A stretch of 64,000 bases of DNA from Nocardioides seonyuensis (GTDB lineage: Bacteria; Actinomycetota; Actinomycetes; Propionibacteriales; Nocardioidaceae): NCBI RefSeq assembly GCF_004683965.1, contig NZ_CP038436.1, positions 496,001 to 560,000 on the forward strand. Reading direction: 5' to 3'. The notes under the pieces are model-generated. The model ran no database searches and was not told the origin of the DNA. It saw only the letters and a program-made list of their open reading frames with translations. This document shows, one piece after another, positions 16,593-24,990 of the stretch. The translations under genes were made by a program, and so were the position numbers. Numbering within the stretch: position 1 is the first letter of the stretch; each line of letters opens with the position of its first letter.

Positions 16593-17414
16593 ATGACCTC
16601 GACAGCCACGCATGACACCGCCGACGACGCCCCGGTGCTGGTGCGCGTCCTCGACGGCATCGCCACGATCACCCTCAACCGCCCCGACGCGATGAACGGG
16701 CTCGACCTGCGCACCAAGGAGGCCCTGCTCGCGGCCGTGCAGCAGGTCGGCGAGGACGACTCGGCCAGGTGCGTGGTGCTCACCGGCAGTGGGCGCGCCT
16801 TCTGCGTGGGCCAGGACCTCAAGGAGCACCTCCAGGGACTGAAGGGCGACACCAGCATCCCGCTCTCCGACACCGTCGGCCGGCACTACAACCCGATCGT
16901 GCACGCGCTCGCGACCATGCCCAAGCCGGTGGTCGCGGCGGTCAACGGCGTGGCCGCCGGCGCCGGGGCCAGCCTGGCCTTCGCCGCCGACTTCCGCGTC
17001 CTGGTCGACTCCGCGGGCTTCAACACCGCGTTCGCCGGGGTCGCGCTCTCCTGCGACACCGGCGCCAGCTGGTCGCTCCCGCGCCTGGTCGGCCGCGCCA
17101 AGGCCATGGAGCTGCTCTACTTCCCGCGCACGATCTCCGCGGCCGAGGCGCTCGAGCTGGGGCTCGCCACCCAGGTGGTGCCGGCCGCTGACTTCGAGGC
17201 GACGGTCGGCGAGCTCGCCACCCGGCTGGCGGCGGGCCCGACCGTGGCGTTCGGCGCGATCCGGCGGGCCGTCACCAACTCGGCCGCGAGCTCGCTGGAG
17301 GACGCGCTGGCCTTCGAGGCCGACATGATGGCGCTCACCGGTGGCAGCGCCGACCACCGCGCAGCAGTCGACGCGTTCGTGGCGAAGGAGAAGCCGGTCT
17401 TCGAGGGCCGCTGA
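16593..17414 (+). CDS. enoyl-CoA hydratase/isomerase family protein
   Basis: A 273-aa crotonase-fold enzyme. Seen: the N-terminal strand DGIATITLNRPDAMNGLDL, the oxyanion-hole regions GSGRAFCVGQDLKEH and NGVAAGAGASLAFAADFRV, and the C-terminal helix. At the usual catalytic Glu positions the sequence reads FAGVALSCDTGASWSLPRLV, so the hydratase Glu of the GxxPE type is not clear and the reaction may differ from simple hydration (PaaG/PaaB-like isomerase or thioesterase are options). The ATG 16593 is chosen; an in-frame ATG at 16572 adds seven residues. Divergent from the DUF3117 operon and followed by a hairpin. Confidence 0.85.
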   Translation: MTSTATHDTADDAPVLVRVLDGIATITLNRPDAMNGLDLRTKEALLAAVQQVGEDDSARCVVLTGSGRAFCVGQDLKEHLQGLKGDTSIPLSDTVGRHYNPIVHALATMPKPVVAAVNGVAAGAGASLAFAADFRVLVDSAGFNTAFAGVALSCDTGASWSLPRLVGRAKAMELLYFPRTISAAEALELGLATQVVPAADFEATVGELATRLAAGPTVAFGAIRRAVTNSAASSLEDALAFEADMMALTGGSADHRAAVDAFVAKEKPVFEGR

Positions 17415-17415
17415 G

Positions 17416-17443
17416 GGTGGCGGCAGACAACATGCCGCCATCC
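17416..17443 (+). terminator. stem-loop after the enoyl-CoA hydratase gene
   Basis: GGTGGCGGCA (17416-17425) pairs with TGCCGCCATC (17433-17442) with one mismatch around a 7-nt loop, directly after the stop. There is no U-tract, as usual in high-GC actinobacteria. The gene converges with an M14 peptidase gene, so it may serve both strands. Confidence 0.55.
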
Positions 17444-17473
17444 AGGGTGGTGTACGACGGCGCAGCGTCAGGG

Positions 17474-18262
17474 TCAGCGTCGTACGACGCGCGCGCCCAG
17501 CACCCGGAGCAGCTGGCGGGGCGCGGCGACCGACATGCGGTGACGCGACGGCCGGGCGCCGTACTCCACGGTCAGGGCCGAACCACGGAAGTTGGCGTTG
17601 AACCAGCTGGTCATCGTGCCGTGGCACAGACCGCCGCAATCGAGCGTGGTGGTCGGGAGTCGCAGGCCGCGTGCCAGGCGGCGTGCGAAGTGCGGGTCCT
17701 TGGTGTCGGTGTCGACGCCGAACAGCGGCTGGTGGAAGCTGACGACCCGTCGGGGGCGGACCTGGCGCAGGAATTTCATCATCGCGCGCGTCTCGGGCTC
17801 GCTGGCCGGCCGCGGGCCGGACTCGTAGCTGCCGTCGAGGTCGGCCCAGTCGTGGGGGTAGTTGCGGTTGAGGTCGACCCCATGGGCGTTGCGGCGGGTG
17901 CGCCGCACCAGGCCGTCGGGGTTGTAGCGCGGCACGACCCACAGGTCGATGCCTCGAATCGGCCTGCCGTCGCGCAGTGACTGCAGGATGAGGCGGGTGG
18001 CGGGCTCGTTGCCGTGCATCGTCGAGATCAGGACCACCCGGCGCTTGCCGGGCTCCCCGAGCCGCCAGGCGTGGATGGGGCGACCCTTGACCGAGCGGCC
18101 GAGGATGCGCTTCTCCACGACCGCCGGGCGCTCGGTGGCGTACGACGTGCGCGTCGCCGAGGTGGCCGGACCGCCCGGCGCCGCCGAGACCGGCCCGACC
18201 AGGGCGGCCGCGCCCATCGAGCAGCAGACGAGGAGGACGAGGAGCCAGGCGGACTGACGCAT
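17474..18262 (-). CDS. secreted M14 zinc carboxypeptidase / murein-peptide amidase-like
   Basis: A 262-aa exported peptidase. The signal peptide MRQSAWLLVLLVCCSMGAAA is cleaved near VSAAP. The M14 zinc ligands are seen as H-x2-E in STMHGNEPATR and a later His in VVSFHQPLFG; the catalytic Glu lies in SALTVEYGARPS. WVVPRYNPDGL and HGVDLNRNYP are substrate-binding motifs typical of the MpaA/gamma-D-glutamyl-diaminopimelate amidase group, suggesting action on peptidoglycan peptides. Its ATG overlaps the preceding gene's stop by one base (TGATG). Confidence 0.85.
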   Translation of the reverse strand: MRQSAWLLVLLVCCSMGAAALVGPVSAAPGGPATSATRTSYATERPAVVEKRILGRSVKGRPIHAWRLGEPGKRRVVLISTMHGNEPATRLILQSLRDGRPIRGIDLWVVPRYNPDGLVRRTRRNAHGVDLNRNYPHDWADLDGSYESGPRPASEPETRAMMKFLRQVRPRRVVSFHQPLFGVDTDTKDPHFARRLARGLRLPTTTLDCGGLCHGTMTSWFNANFRGSALTVEYGARPSRHRMSVAAPRQLLRVLGARVVRR

Positions 18263-18684
18263 CAGACCGCCGCGGTGAGGTAGGCCCAGGTGAAGCCCAG
18301 CACGAGAACCAGCATCCCGCCGTGGGCCAGGATCGAGAGACCGGCCCCGTCGCTCCAGGAGTCGGTGACAGCCCGCGTCACGTGACGGCCGCGCGCCGGC
18401 AGCCATCGCATCAGGATGAGCAGGCCGCAGAGGGTCGTGACCCACCACGCCGCGATGGCGACGATGCCCATGAGGGCTCCGCCGAGGAAGGAGTCCTCGG
18501 ACGAGACCACGTACACCGCCCACAGCGCGAGCGCGAGGATGCCGGAGACGAAATGGGCCAGGGCGAGGGCAGGGCTCACGGGGAAGCGTCCGGCGACGGC
18601 GTCGCCACGCAGCCGCAGCCTGGTGAGGACGATGATCAGCGCGGCCAGGGCCACGCCGATCCAGACGACTGTTGTGCTCGACAC
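18262..18684 (-). CDS. four-helix membrane protein
   Basis: A 140-aa integral membrane protein starting at GTG 18684. Four hydrophobic helices are visible: TTVVWIGVALAALIIVL, ALALAHFVSGILALALWAVY, GGALMGIVAIAAWWVTTLCG and LSILAHGGMLVLVLGFTWAY. No enzymatic motif is recognised. It sits between the DivIVA-like gene (16-bp gap) and the M14 peptidase (1-base overlap), within the dapE-led gene string. Function unknown. Confidence 0.75.
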   Translation of the reverse strand: MSSTTVVWIGVALAALIIVLTRLRLRGDAVAGRFPVSPALALAHFVSGILALALWAVYVVSSEDSFLGGALMGIVAIAAWWVTTLCGLLILMRWLPARGRHVTRAVTDSWSDGAGLSILAHGGMLVLVLGFTWAYLTAAV

Positions 18685-18699
18685 GCGGGGCAGTCTGCC

Positions 18700-18990
18700 C
18701 TAGGGGAGCTCGTCCTTGCCACGGGCGTCGGGATCAGTCTTCTCCTCGGCCTGGGCGTCCAGCTGGGACGCCAGGCGGTCGAGGAGGGCGTCGACCTCGC
18801 TGGCCCGGTAGCCCCGGACCGCCAGGGAGAACCGCACCCGTCGCAGGTCTGCGCCGACGAGGGTCCCCTGGGGGAGGTCGAGGTCCGGGCGGTCGTGCGA
18901 GACCGGCGGCAGGTCGCCGGTGCGTCCCGAGGCGATGACTGCCACTCCCCCCATGGCGAGCACCACGAGCACCGCGAAGAACCACATCAT
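18700..18990 (-). CDS. DivIVA-domain protein with N-terminal membrane anchor
   Basis: A 96-aa protein: one transmembrane helix (MMWFFAVLVVLAMGGVAVIA), a linker, then RRVRFSLAVRGYRASEVDAL LDRLASQLDAQAEE, which is the DivIVA N-terminal motif (F-x5-GY-x4-VD). A short coiled coil ends in an acidic tail. Similar membrane-anchored DivIVA-like proteins occur downstream of the LOG gene in actinobacteria (Rv1209 in M. tuberculosis from memory). A role in polar or septal cell-wall growth is plausible but inferred. Confidence 0.85.
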   Translation of the reverse strand: MMWFFAVLVVLAMGGVAVIASGRTGDLPPVSHDRPDLDLPQGTLVGADLRRVRFSLAVRGYRASEVDALLDRLASQLDAQAEEKTDPDARGKDELP

Positions 18991-18997
18991 GGGCGCA

Positions 18998-19756
18998 TCA
19001 CTCCGGTCGCTCGGGCGCCGGCGTGGGCCAGCGGTTCTCTCGTGCCGCGACCATGATCGCCACGGCCTCGTCGACGTCGTCGGTCACCTGGAGCATCTCG
19101 ACGTCGTCCTGGCTGATCTTGCCCTGCGCGAGCACGGTGTCGCGGAGCCAGTCGATCAGGCCCGACCAGTAGGCGCTGCCGAGCAGCACGATCGGGAAGG
19201 AGGTGACCTTCTGGGTCTGCACCAGGGTGAGCGCCTCGAAGAGCTCGTCGAGCGTGCCGACGCCACCCGGCAGGACGACGAACCCCTGCGAGTACTTCAC
19301 GAACATGGTCTTGCGGGCGAAGAAGTAGCGGAAGTTGATCCCCTTGTCGACCCACGCGTTGAGGCCGGCCTCGAACGGCAGCTCGATCCCGAGCCCGATG
19401 GAGGCCCCCCCTGCCTCGCTCGCTCCCTTGTTGGCGGCCTCCATCGCGCCGGGGCCGCCGCCGGTGATGACCGCGAAGCCGGCACGCGCGAGCTTGGCGC
19501 CCACCTCCTCCGCCAACGCGTAGAACGGGTTGTCCACGGCAGTGCGGGCCGAGCCGAAGACCGCGATGGCGGGCCCGAGCTCGGCGAGGGCGCCGAATCC
19601 CTCGACGAACTCCGCCTGGATCCGCATCACCCGCCATGGATCGGTGTGGACCCAGTCGGTCGCGCCGCGCGAGTCGAGCAGGCGCTGGTCGGTGGTGCTG
19701 CCGTCGTGGACCTGTCCGCGACGTTCAATGATCGGCCCCTTGAACCTGTCCTTCAC
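18998..19756 (-). CDS. LOG-family (TIGR00730) Rossmann-fold protein
   Basis: A 252-aa protein with the lysine-decarboxylase-like/LOG signature: IAVFGSARTAVDNPFY at the start of the fold, GFAVITGGGPGAMEAANKGA, then LPGGVGTLDELFEALTLVQT carrying the PGGxGTxxE motif. LOG enzymes are cytokinin riboside 5'-monophosphate phosphoribohydrolases; the bacterial role is generally a nucleoside-monophosphate glycosidase. GTG 19756 overlaps the dapE stop by 4 bp and has GGAG 9 nt upstream. Adjacent to dapE as in other actinobacteria. Confidence 0.88.
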   Translation of the reverse strand: MKDRFKGPIIERRGQVHDGSTTDQRLLDSRGATDWVHTDPWRVMRIQAEFVEGFGALAELGPAIAVFGSARTAVDNPFYALAEEVGAKLARAGFAVITGGGPGAMEAANKGASEAGGASIGLGIELPFEAGLNAWVDKGINFRYFFARKTMFVKYSQGFVVLPGGVGTLDELFEALTLVQTQKVTSFPIVLLGSAYWSGLIDWLRDTVLAQGKISQDDVEMLQVTDDVDEAVAIMVAARENRWPTPAPERPE

Positions 19757-20814
19757 GCCAGCCACTCCTTCAAGGTCTGCTCGCACCGTGTGAGGTGCTC
19801 GACCGGGACGTGCTCGTCCTGCTTGTGGGCGAACAACGGGTCGCCCGGACCGTAGTTGACCGCCGGGATGCCCAGCTGGGTGAACTGGGCGACGTCGGTC
19901 CAGCCGAACTTCGGGTTGACCTCGCCGCCGACCGACTCCACGAACGCCTTGGCGGCCGGGCGGTCCAGGCCTGGCATCGCGCCCGGCGCCAGGTCGGTGA
20001 TCGTCACGTCGAACCCGTCGAAGAAGTCCCTGACGAACGCCTCGGCCTCGGCGGTCGAGCGGTCCGGCGCGAAGCGGAAGTTGACCTCGACCACGCACTC
20101 GTCGGGGACCACGTTGCCGGCGACGCCGCCGCGGATGCCCACCGCGTTGAGCCCCTCGTGGTAGGTGAGGCCGTCCAGCTCTGGGCGGCGAGGCTCGTAG
20201 CCGGCGAGGCGGTTGAGCACCTCGGCCGCGGCATGGATCGCGTTGACGCCCTGCCAGCTGCGCGCGCTGTGGGCGCGCTCGCCGGACGTGCGGACCTCGG
20301 CGCGCAGGGTGCCCTGGCAACCCGCCTCCACGCCGGCGTTGCTCGGCTCCATCAGGATCGCGAAGTCGGCCTGCAGGAGGTCGGGGTCGGACTCGGTGAG
20401 CTTGCGCAGGCCGTTGAAGGTCGACTCGACCTCCTCGGCCTCGTAGAGCACGAAGGTCAGGTCGCGGCTCGGCTCGGGCAGGTCGGCGGCGAGCTTGAGG
20501 ATGACCGCGTCACCGCCCTTCATGTCGCAGGTGCCGAGGCCGTGCAGGATCCCGGCCGAATCGTCGCGCCGGGCGGGCAGGTTGTCGTTGACCGGCACCG
20601 TGTCGAGGTGGCCGGCGATGACTACCCGCTCGCCGCGGCCCAGGTCGGTGCGAGCGACGACGGTGTGCCCGCGTCGTACGACACTGAGGTGGGGCAGCTC
20701 GCGCAGGGCAGCCTCCACGGCGTCGGCGAGCACCTGCTCGTGGTGACTGACCGACTCGATGTTGACCAGCTGCTCGGTGAGCGTGACGACGTCGGCTGCC
20801 AGGTCGAGCTGCAT
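19753..20814 (-). CDS. dapE: succinyl-diaminopimelate desuccinylase
   Basis: A 353-aa M20 metallohydrolase that converts N-succinyl-LL-2,6-diaminopimelate to LL-DAP and succinate (lysine and peptidoglycan precursor). Seen: GHLDTVPVND (zinc His, then catalytic Asp), GTCDMKGGDA (bridging Asp), the catalytic/metal pair in LYEAEEVESTFNG, LMEPSNAGVEAGCQG and the C-terminal His in PLFAHKQDEHVPVEHL. ATG 20814 gives the usual length; an upstream extension to 20880 is unlikely. First gene of dapE-LOG-DivIVA-membrane protein-M14. dapD and dapC occur at 32.3 and 35 kb. Confidence 0.93.
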   Translation of the reverse strand: MQLDLAADVVTLTEQLVNIESVSHHEQVLADAVEAALRELPHLSVVRRGHTVVARTDLGRGERVVIAGHLDTVPVNDNLPARRDDSAGILHGLGTCDMKGGDAVILKLAADLPEPSRDLTFVLYEAEEVESTFNGLRKLTESDPDLLQADFAILMEPSNAGVEAGCQGTLRAEVRTSGERAHSARSWQGVNAIHAAAEVLNRLAGYEPRRPELDGLTYHEGLNAVGIRGGVAGNVVPDECVVEVNFRFAPDRSTAEAEAFVRDFFDGFDVTITDLAPGAMPGLDRPAAKAFVESVGGEVNPKFGWTDVAQFTQLGIPAVNYGPGDPLFAHKQDEHVPVEHLTRCEQTLKEWLA

Positions 20815-20924
20815 GCCCCCATCCAACCAGTCCGCCCCCGCGGACAGCTCCGAACGGTCGACCGGGACCTGTGCCACCATGTGTCCGCATCGGGCAGGGG
20901 GCCCGTGCAGACGGGGGATCTGTC

Positions 20925-22946
20925 ATGGAGCGAGTCATCAGGCACCTGGCGGTGCTGGTCGTCCTGGGTCTGACGAGCGTCGCGCTGGTCGTGGGCCCGG
21001 CCGGGGCCAAGCCGACCTGGCAGCCGGTGACCAACATGTATGCCGACCTGTCCGCAGTGGGCGGTTCGGCGCAGGCGCCCGACGTCGCGGTCGACGCCGA
21101 GGGCAACGCGACCGCCGTGTGGTCGCGCTCGACCGGGTCTGGGTTCGTCGTGCAGGCAGCCACCCGTGAAGCCGGCGGGGCGTGGAGCGCCCCGGTGGAC
21201 CTGACGACCGCGTCCAACGGCTACGACCCCCAGGTCGTGGTCGATGCGGCCGGCAACGCCACCGCCATCTGGCGCGCGCGTGCAGGCGAGGGCACCGTCG
21301 TACAGGCTGCTGGCCGCCCCGCGGGCGGCGTGTGGAGCGCCCCGGTCGATCTCGCCACCGACCTCACCCTCGACCACTCCCGCATCGACGTCCCACAGAT
21401 CGCCGTCGACGCCGCGGGCAACGTCACCGCGACCTGGTCGCGTTACGACGCCTTCCGGTTCGTCGTGCAGGCCGCCTCTCGTCCAGCAGGCGGGGCCTGG
21501 ACGACACCGGTCGACCTGTCTGCCCCCAGCAACACCTCCGCGAACTCCTCGCTCGCGCTCGATCCGGCGGGCAACGCCACGGTCGTCTGGACGACCAGTG
21601 AGGGTTCCGGTGGTGGATACGCCCCGGGCAGCGGAGCCAAGATCCAGGCCGCGACCCGCCCTGCGGGGGGTACGTGGTCCTCGGCCGTCGACGTCACCGA
21701 CGCCGGCCCCTCGTCCTACGTCTACGAGCCCCGCGTCGTCGTCGGCCGTACCGGCGAGGTGACTGCGATCTGGCTGGCGCTCTCCGGCGCCTACGTGGTC
21801 CAGTCCGCCACCCGCCCCGCCCAGGGACCGTGGACGGCCCCTGAGACCCTGTCGGCTCCGGGCGCGGACACCTCGAACCCGGATGTCGCCGTCGACGGAC
21901 AGGGCACGACCACTGCCGTCTGGCAGGAGCACGACGGCGACAACTGGATCGTCAAGGGGGCCAGGCGCGCCGCCGGAGGGGCATGGTCCGACGGGGTCGA
22001 CCTCTCGGCTCCCGGGCAGGACGCGATCAACCCCCAGGCGGTCGGCGACAGCGCCGGCAACACCACGGCAATCTGGACCCGCTCCGACGGCACCGCCGAG
22101 CGCATCCAGGCCGCCACGCAGGCGGCCGGCGGCACCTGGACCGAACCCCTCGACCTCTCCGCACCCGGAGACGGACCCAGCAGCATCCCCTTCCTCGAGA
22201 ACGGGGAGGCCCACAACCCGGAGATCGCAGTCGACCCTGCCGGCAACGTCACAGCCGTGTGGTCGCGCTTCGACGGCAACAGCTGGATCGTCCAGGCCCG
22301 TGGTCTCGACGCCGCCGGGCCGGTGGTCGCCGCTCTCACCTCGCCCCCCTCCGGGACCACCGGAAAGCCGCTGGGCTTCGAGGTCACCGCCAGCGACGTG
22401 TGGTCCAGCATCACCGACGTCGCCTGGGACTTCGGTGACGGTCAGACCGCTTCGGGTGCCTCGGTGACGCACACGTACGCCAACCCCGGGACGCGCACGG
22501 TGACGGTCACCCTGACCGACGCGGTGGGCAACGCCACCACCCGCACCCGCACGATCGACGTGGCACCGGCACCGGTCGCCCCGCCGCAGGTCGACCCACC
22601 GGCGACCGCGCCCGAGATCACGGGCCTGCGGCTCAAGCCCAAGCAGATCGAGATCCACGGGCCCAAGCGCAGGACCCGCACCGCGGTCGTCCTCCGTCTC
22701 ACCGAGGACGCCAGGGTCACCCTCACCATCCAGCGCAAGGGCGTCACTGGCAAGAAGGTCAGGTCGGCGGTCGTCCTGCGCAAGAGCCTCGACTCCGGCA
22801 GCTCCAAGCTCCGCCTCACCAGCAAGCAGCTCAAGCGCAAGCTGGGCAAGCGCAGCTTCGTGCCCGGCCGCTACACGCTCACCGTGACAGCGGTCAACGA
22901 TGCGGGCAAGGACAGTCGCAGCACCACGCTCCGCGTGCGCCGCTGA
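20925..22946 (+). CDS. secreted eight-repeat (propeller-like) protein with PKD domain, paralogue A
   Basis: A 673-aa exported protein. Signal peptide to about residue 26 (MERVIRHLAVLVVLGLTSVA, cleaved after AGA). About residues 27-470 hold eight ~51-aa repeats with the core VDAxGNxTAVWxR ... VQAATRPAGGxW ... PVDLSAPG, plausibly the blades of a beta-propeller. A PKD domain follows (AWDFGDGQTASGASVTHTYA), then a ~110-aa basic domain from PEITGLRLKPKQIEIHG to STTLRVRR. GGGGGAT lies just before ATG 20925. The next gene encodes a paralogue with the same architecture. No catalytic motif is seen; a surface or matrix role is likely. Confidence 0.85.
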   Translation: MERVIRHLAVLVVLGLTSVALVVGPAGAKPTWQPVTNMYADLSAVGGSAQAPDVAVDAEGNATAVWSRSTGSGFVVQAATREAGGAWSAPVDLTTASNGYDPQVVVDAAGNATAIWRARAGEGTVVQAAGRPAGGVWSAPVDLATDLTLDHSRIDVPQIAVDAAGNVTATWSRYDAFRFVVQAASRPAGGAWTTPVDLSAPSNTSANSSLALDPAGNATVVWTTSEGSGGGYAPGSGAKIQAATRPAGGTWSSAVDVTDAGPSSYVYEPRVVVGRTGEVTAIWLALSGAYVVQSATRPAQGPWTAPETLSAPGADTSNPDVAVDGQGTTTAVWQEHDGDNWIVKGARRAAGGAWSDGVDLSAPGQDAINPQAVGDSAGNTTAIWTRSDGTAERIQAATQAAGGTWTEPLDLSAPGDGPSSIPFLENGEAHNPEIAVDPAGNVTAVWSRFDGNSWIVQARGLDAAGPVVAALTSPPSGTTGKPLGFEVTASDVWSSITDVAWDFGDGQTASGASVTHTYANPGTRTVTVTLTDAVGNATTRTRTIDVAPAPVAPPQVDPPATAPEITGLRLKPKQIEIHGPKRRTRTAVVLRLTEDARVTLTIQRKGVTGKKVRSAVVLRKSLDSGSSKLRLTSKQLKRKLGKRSFVPGRYTLTVTAVNDAGKDSRSTTLRVRR

Positions 22947-22965
22947 CCGAGGTCCGATCTGCCGC

Positions 22966-22981
22966 ACCGGTCTGGACCGGT
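22966..22981 (+). terminator. short stem-loop after paralogue A
   Basis: ACCGGTC (22966-22972) and GACCGGT (22975-22981) form a compact GC-rich hairpin 20 nt past the stop, without a U-tract. It could end the first paralogue's transcript before the second gene's own leader. Confidence 0.4.
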
Positions 22982-23043
22982 CTTGCCGGAGGGGTCGGCG
23001 TCTGACCCAATGACAGGTCAGCCGTCTTCACGGGGGAGTCGTC

Positions 23044-24978
23044 ATGGCCCGGTCACGCCGCAGTCTCGCAGTGCTCGTCTCACTGGTCTTCGCGGCCGCC
23101 CTGCTCGCCCAGCCACCCGCGCAGGCGGCGCCGACATGGCGCGTGGTCGACGACCTCTCCGCCGCCGGGCAGGCGGCCTACCTGCCGCAGGTGGCCGTCG
23201 ACGCGTCGGGCAGCTCGACTGCCGTGTGGCAGCAGGATGACGGCGCCGAGAGCATCATCTGGTCGGCCCACCGACCAGCCGGCGGCACCTGGTCCGACCC
23301 CGTCGCCCTCTCGAGCCCCGGGCAGGACGCCCGCACGGCCGACGTCGCAGTCGACGGGTCCGGAAACGCCGTCGCCGTGTGGGAGCGCTCGAACGGCACC
23401 CACACCATCATCCAGACCGCCACCCGCACCGCGGGCGCGTGGTCGGGCAGCACCGACGTCTCCACCGCCGGGCAGAACGCCTACCTGCCCCAGGTCGCGG
23501 TCGACCCAGCGGGCAACGCCACCGTGATGTGGTACCGGAGCAACGGCGCCCACACCGTCATCCAGGCCGCCACCCGACCTGTCGGCGGCGTGTGGCCGGC
23601 ACCCACCGACGTGTCCGTCGCCGGCCAGAACGCCTACGGTCCACGCCTGGTGATCGACTCCGCAGGAACCGTCACCGCCGTGTGGCGACGCAACAACGGC
23701 GTGCACAACGTCATCCAGTCGGCTGTACGTCCCGCCGGCGGCTCCTGGTCGGCACCCGCTGACCTCTCCGCCGCGGGCCAGTCCGCCAACACCCCCCGCC
23801 TGGCTGTCGACGGCCAGGGCGGCGTCACCGTGGTCTGGTACCGCTGGAACGGCTCGCACTACCTCGTCCAGGCAGTCAGCCGACCCGCCGGCGGCACGTG
23901 GTCCTCCCCCACCGACCTCACCGCCCTCGGGGGAAGTGCCTGGGACCCTGAGGTCGCCGTCGACACGGCCGGCAACGCCACCGCGGTCTGGTACCGCAGC
24001 GACGGCACCGACTACATCATGCAGGCCGCCAGCCGTCCCGCCGGTGGCACCTGGTCCGTCCCGACGAACCTGTCGGCCCCCGGCGAGGACGCCCGGGAGC
24101 CACGGGTCGTCGTCGACTCAGCCGGCAACGCCACCGCGGTGTGGTACCGCAGCGACGGCACCCACACGGTCGTCCAGTCGGCCAGCCGCCCGGCCGGTGG
24201 CGCCTGGTCCGCCCCGACCGACCTGTCGGCCCCCGGCCAGGACGCCCGGGACCCACAGGTCGTCATCGACTCGGCCGGCAACGCCACCACGGTCTGGTAC
24301 CGCAGCGACGGCACCCACAGCGTCATCCAGGCACGAGGGCTCGACGTGGCCGGGCCGGTGCTCACCAGCTTCACGACGCCGACGAACGCGAAGACCAGCC
24401 ACGTCGAGAACCTCTCGGTGTCGTCGTACGACGTGTGGTCGCCCGTGGACAGCACGGCCTGGTCCTTCGGCGACGGGACAACCGCCAGCGGAAGCGCCGT
24501 CACCCATGCCTGGATGGCCGCCGGGACCTACACGGTGACGGTGACGCTCAGCGACGCCGCCGGGAACACCACCACCGCCTCGCGTGAGGTCATCGTGACC
24601 GGGCTGCCGGTCATCTTCGTTCCTCCAGCTGAGCCCGTGGCGCCGGAGATCACCGGCCTCCGGCTCAAGCCCAAGCAGATCGAGATCCACGGATCGAAGG
24701 GCAGGACCCGCACCAAGGTCATTGTGAGACTCACCGAGTCCGCCAAGGTCACGATCACCCTCAAGCGCAAGGGCGCCAAGGGGAAGAAGGCCCGGCAGAA
24801 GGTCGTCCTGCGCAAGAGCCTGAAGGCCGGCCAGAGCAAGCTCCGGCTCACCAGCAAGCAGCTCAAGCGCAAGCTCGGCAAGCGCCACTTCAAGCCCGGC
24901 CGCTACAAGCTCACGGTCAAGGCCACCAACAAGGCCGGTCAGGACAGGCGCAGCGTGACGCTCCGCGTCCGCCGGTAG
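23044..24978 (+). CDS. secreted eight-repeat (propeller-like) protein with PKD domain, paralogue B
   Basis: A 644-aa exported protein with a signal peptide (MARSRRSLAVLVSLVFAAAL, cleaved near AQAAP), eight ~51-aa repeats (for example AVDPAGNATVMWYRSNGAHT ... VIQAATRPVGGVW), a PKD domain (AWSFGDGTTASGSAVTHAWM) and the same basic C-terminal domain as paralogue A (PEITGLRLKPKQIEIHGSKG ... SVTLRVRR). Repeats 7 and 8 (about 24,060-24,340) are nearly identical at DNA level, implying recent internal duplication. The C-terminal domains of A and B are also nearly identical in long stretches. GGGGGAG precedes ATG 23044. Function unknown. Confidence 0.85.
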   Translation: MARSRRSLAVLVSLVFAAALLAQPPAQAAPTWRVVDDLSAAGQAAYLPQVAVDASGSSTAVWQQDDGAESIIWSAHRPAGGTWSDPVALSSPGQDARTADVAVDGSGNAVAVWERSNGTHTIIQTATRTAGAWSGSTDVSTAGQNAYLPQVAVDPAGNATVMWYRSNGAHTVIQAATRPVGGVWPAPTDVSVAGQNAYGPRLVIDSAGTVTAVWRRNNGVHNVIQSAVRPAGGSWSAPADLSAAGQSANTPRLAVDGQGGVTVVWYRWNGSHYLVQAVSRPAGGTWSSPTDLTALGGSAWDPEVAVDTAGNATAVWYRSDGTDYIMQAASRPAGGTWSVPTNLSAPGEDAREPRVVVDSAGNATAVWYRSDGTHTVVQSASRPAGGAWSAPTDLSAPGQDARDPQVVIDSAGNATTVWYRSDGTHSVIQARGLDVAGPVLTSFTTPTNAKTSHVENLSVSSYDVWSPVDSTAWSFGDGTTASGSAVTHAWMAAGTYTVTVTLSDAAGNTTTASREVIVTGLPVIFVPPAEPVAPEITGLRLKPKQIEIHGSKGRTRTKVIVRLTESAKVTITLKRKGAKGKKARQKVVLRKSLKAGQSKLRLTSKQLKRKLGKRHFKPGRYKLTVKATNKAGQDRRSVTLRVRR

Positions 24979-24990
24979 GTCACGCCGGCG

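Noticed and set aside
23130..24340. Regular ~153-bp DNA repeats that look like a tandem array
   Set aside because: They are in-frame coding repeats of a secreted protein, not a CRISPR array or intergenic tandem repeat.
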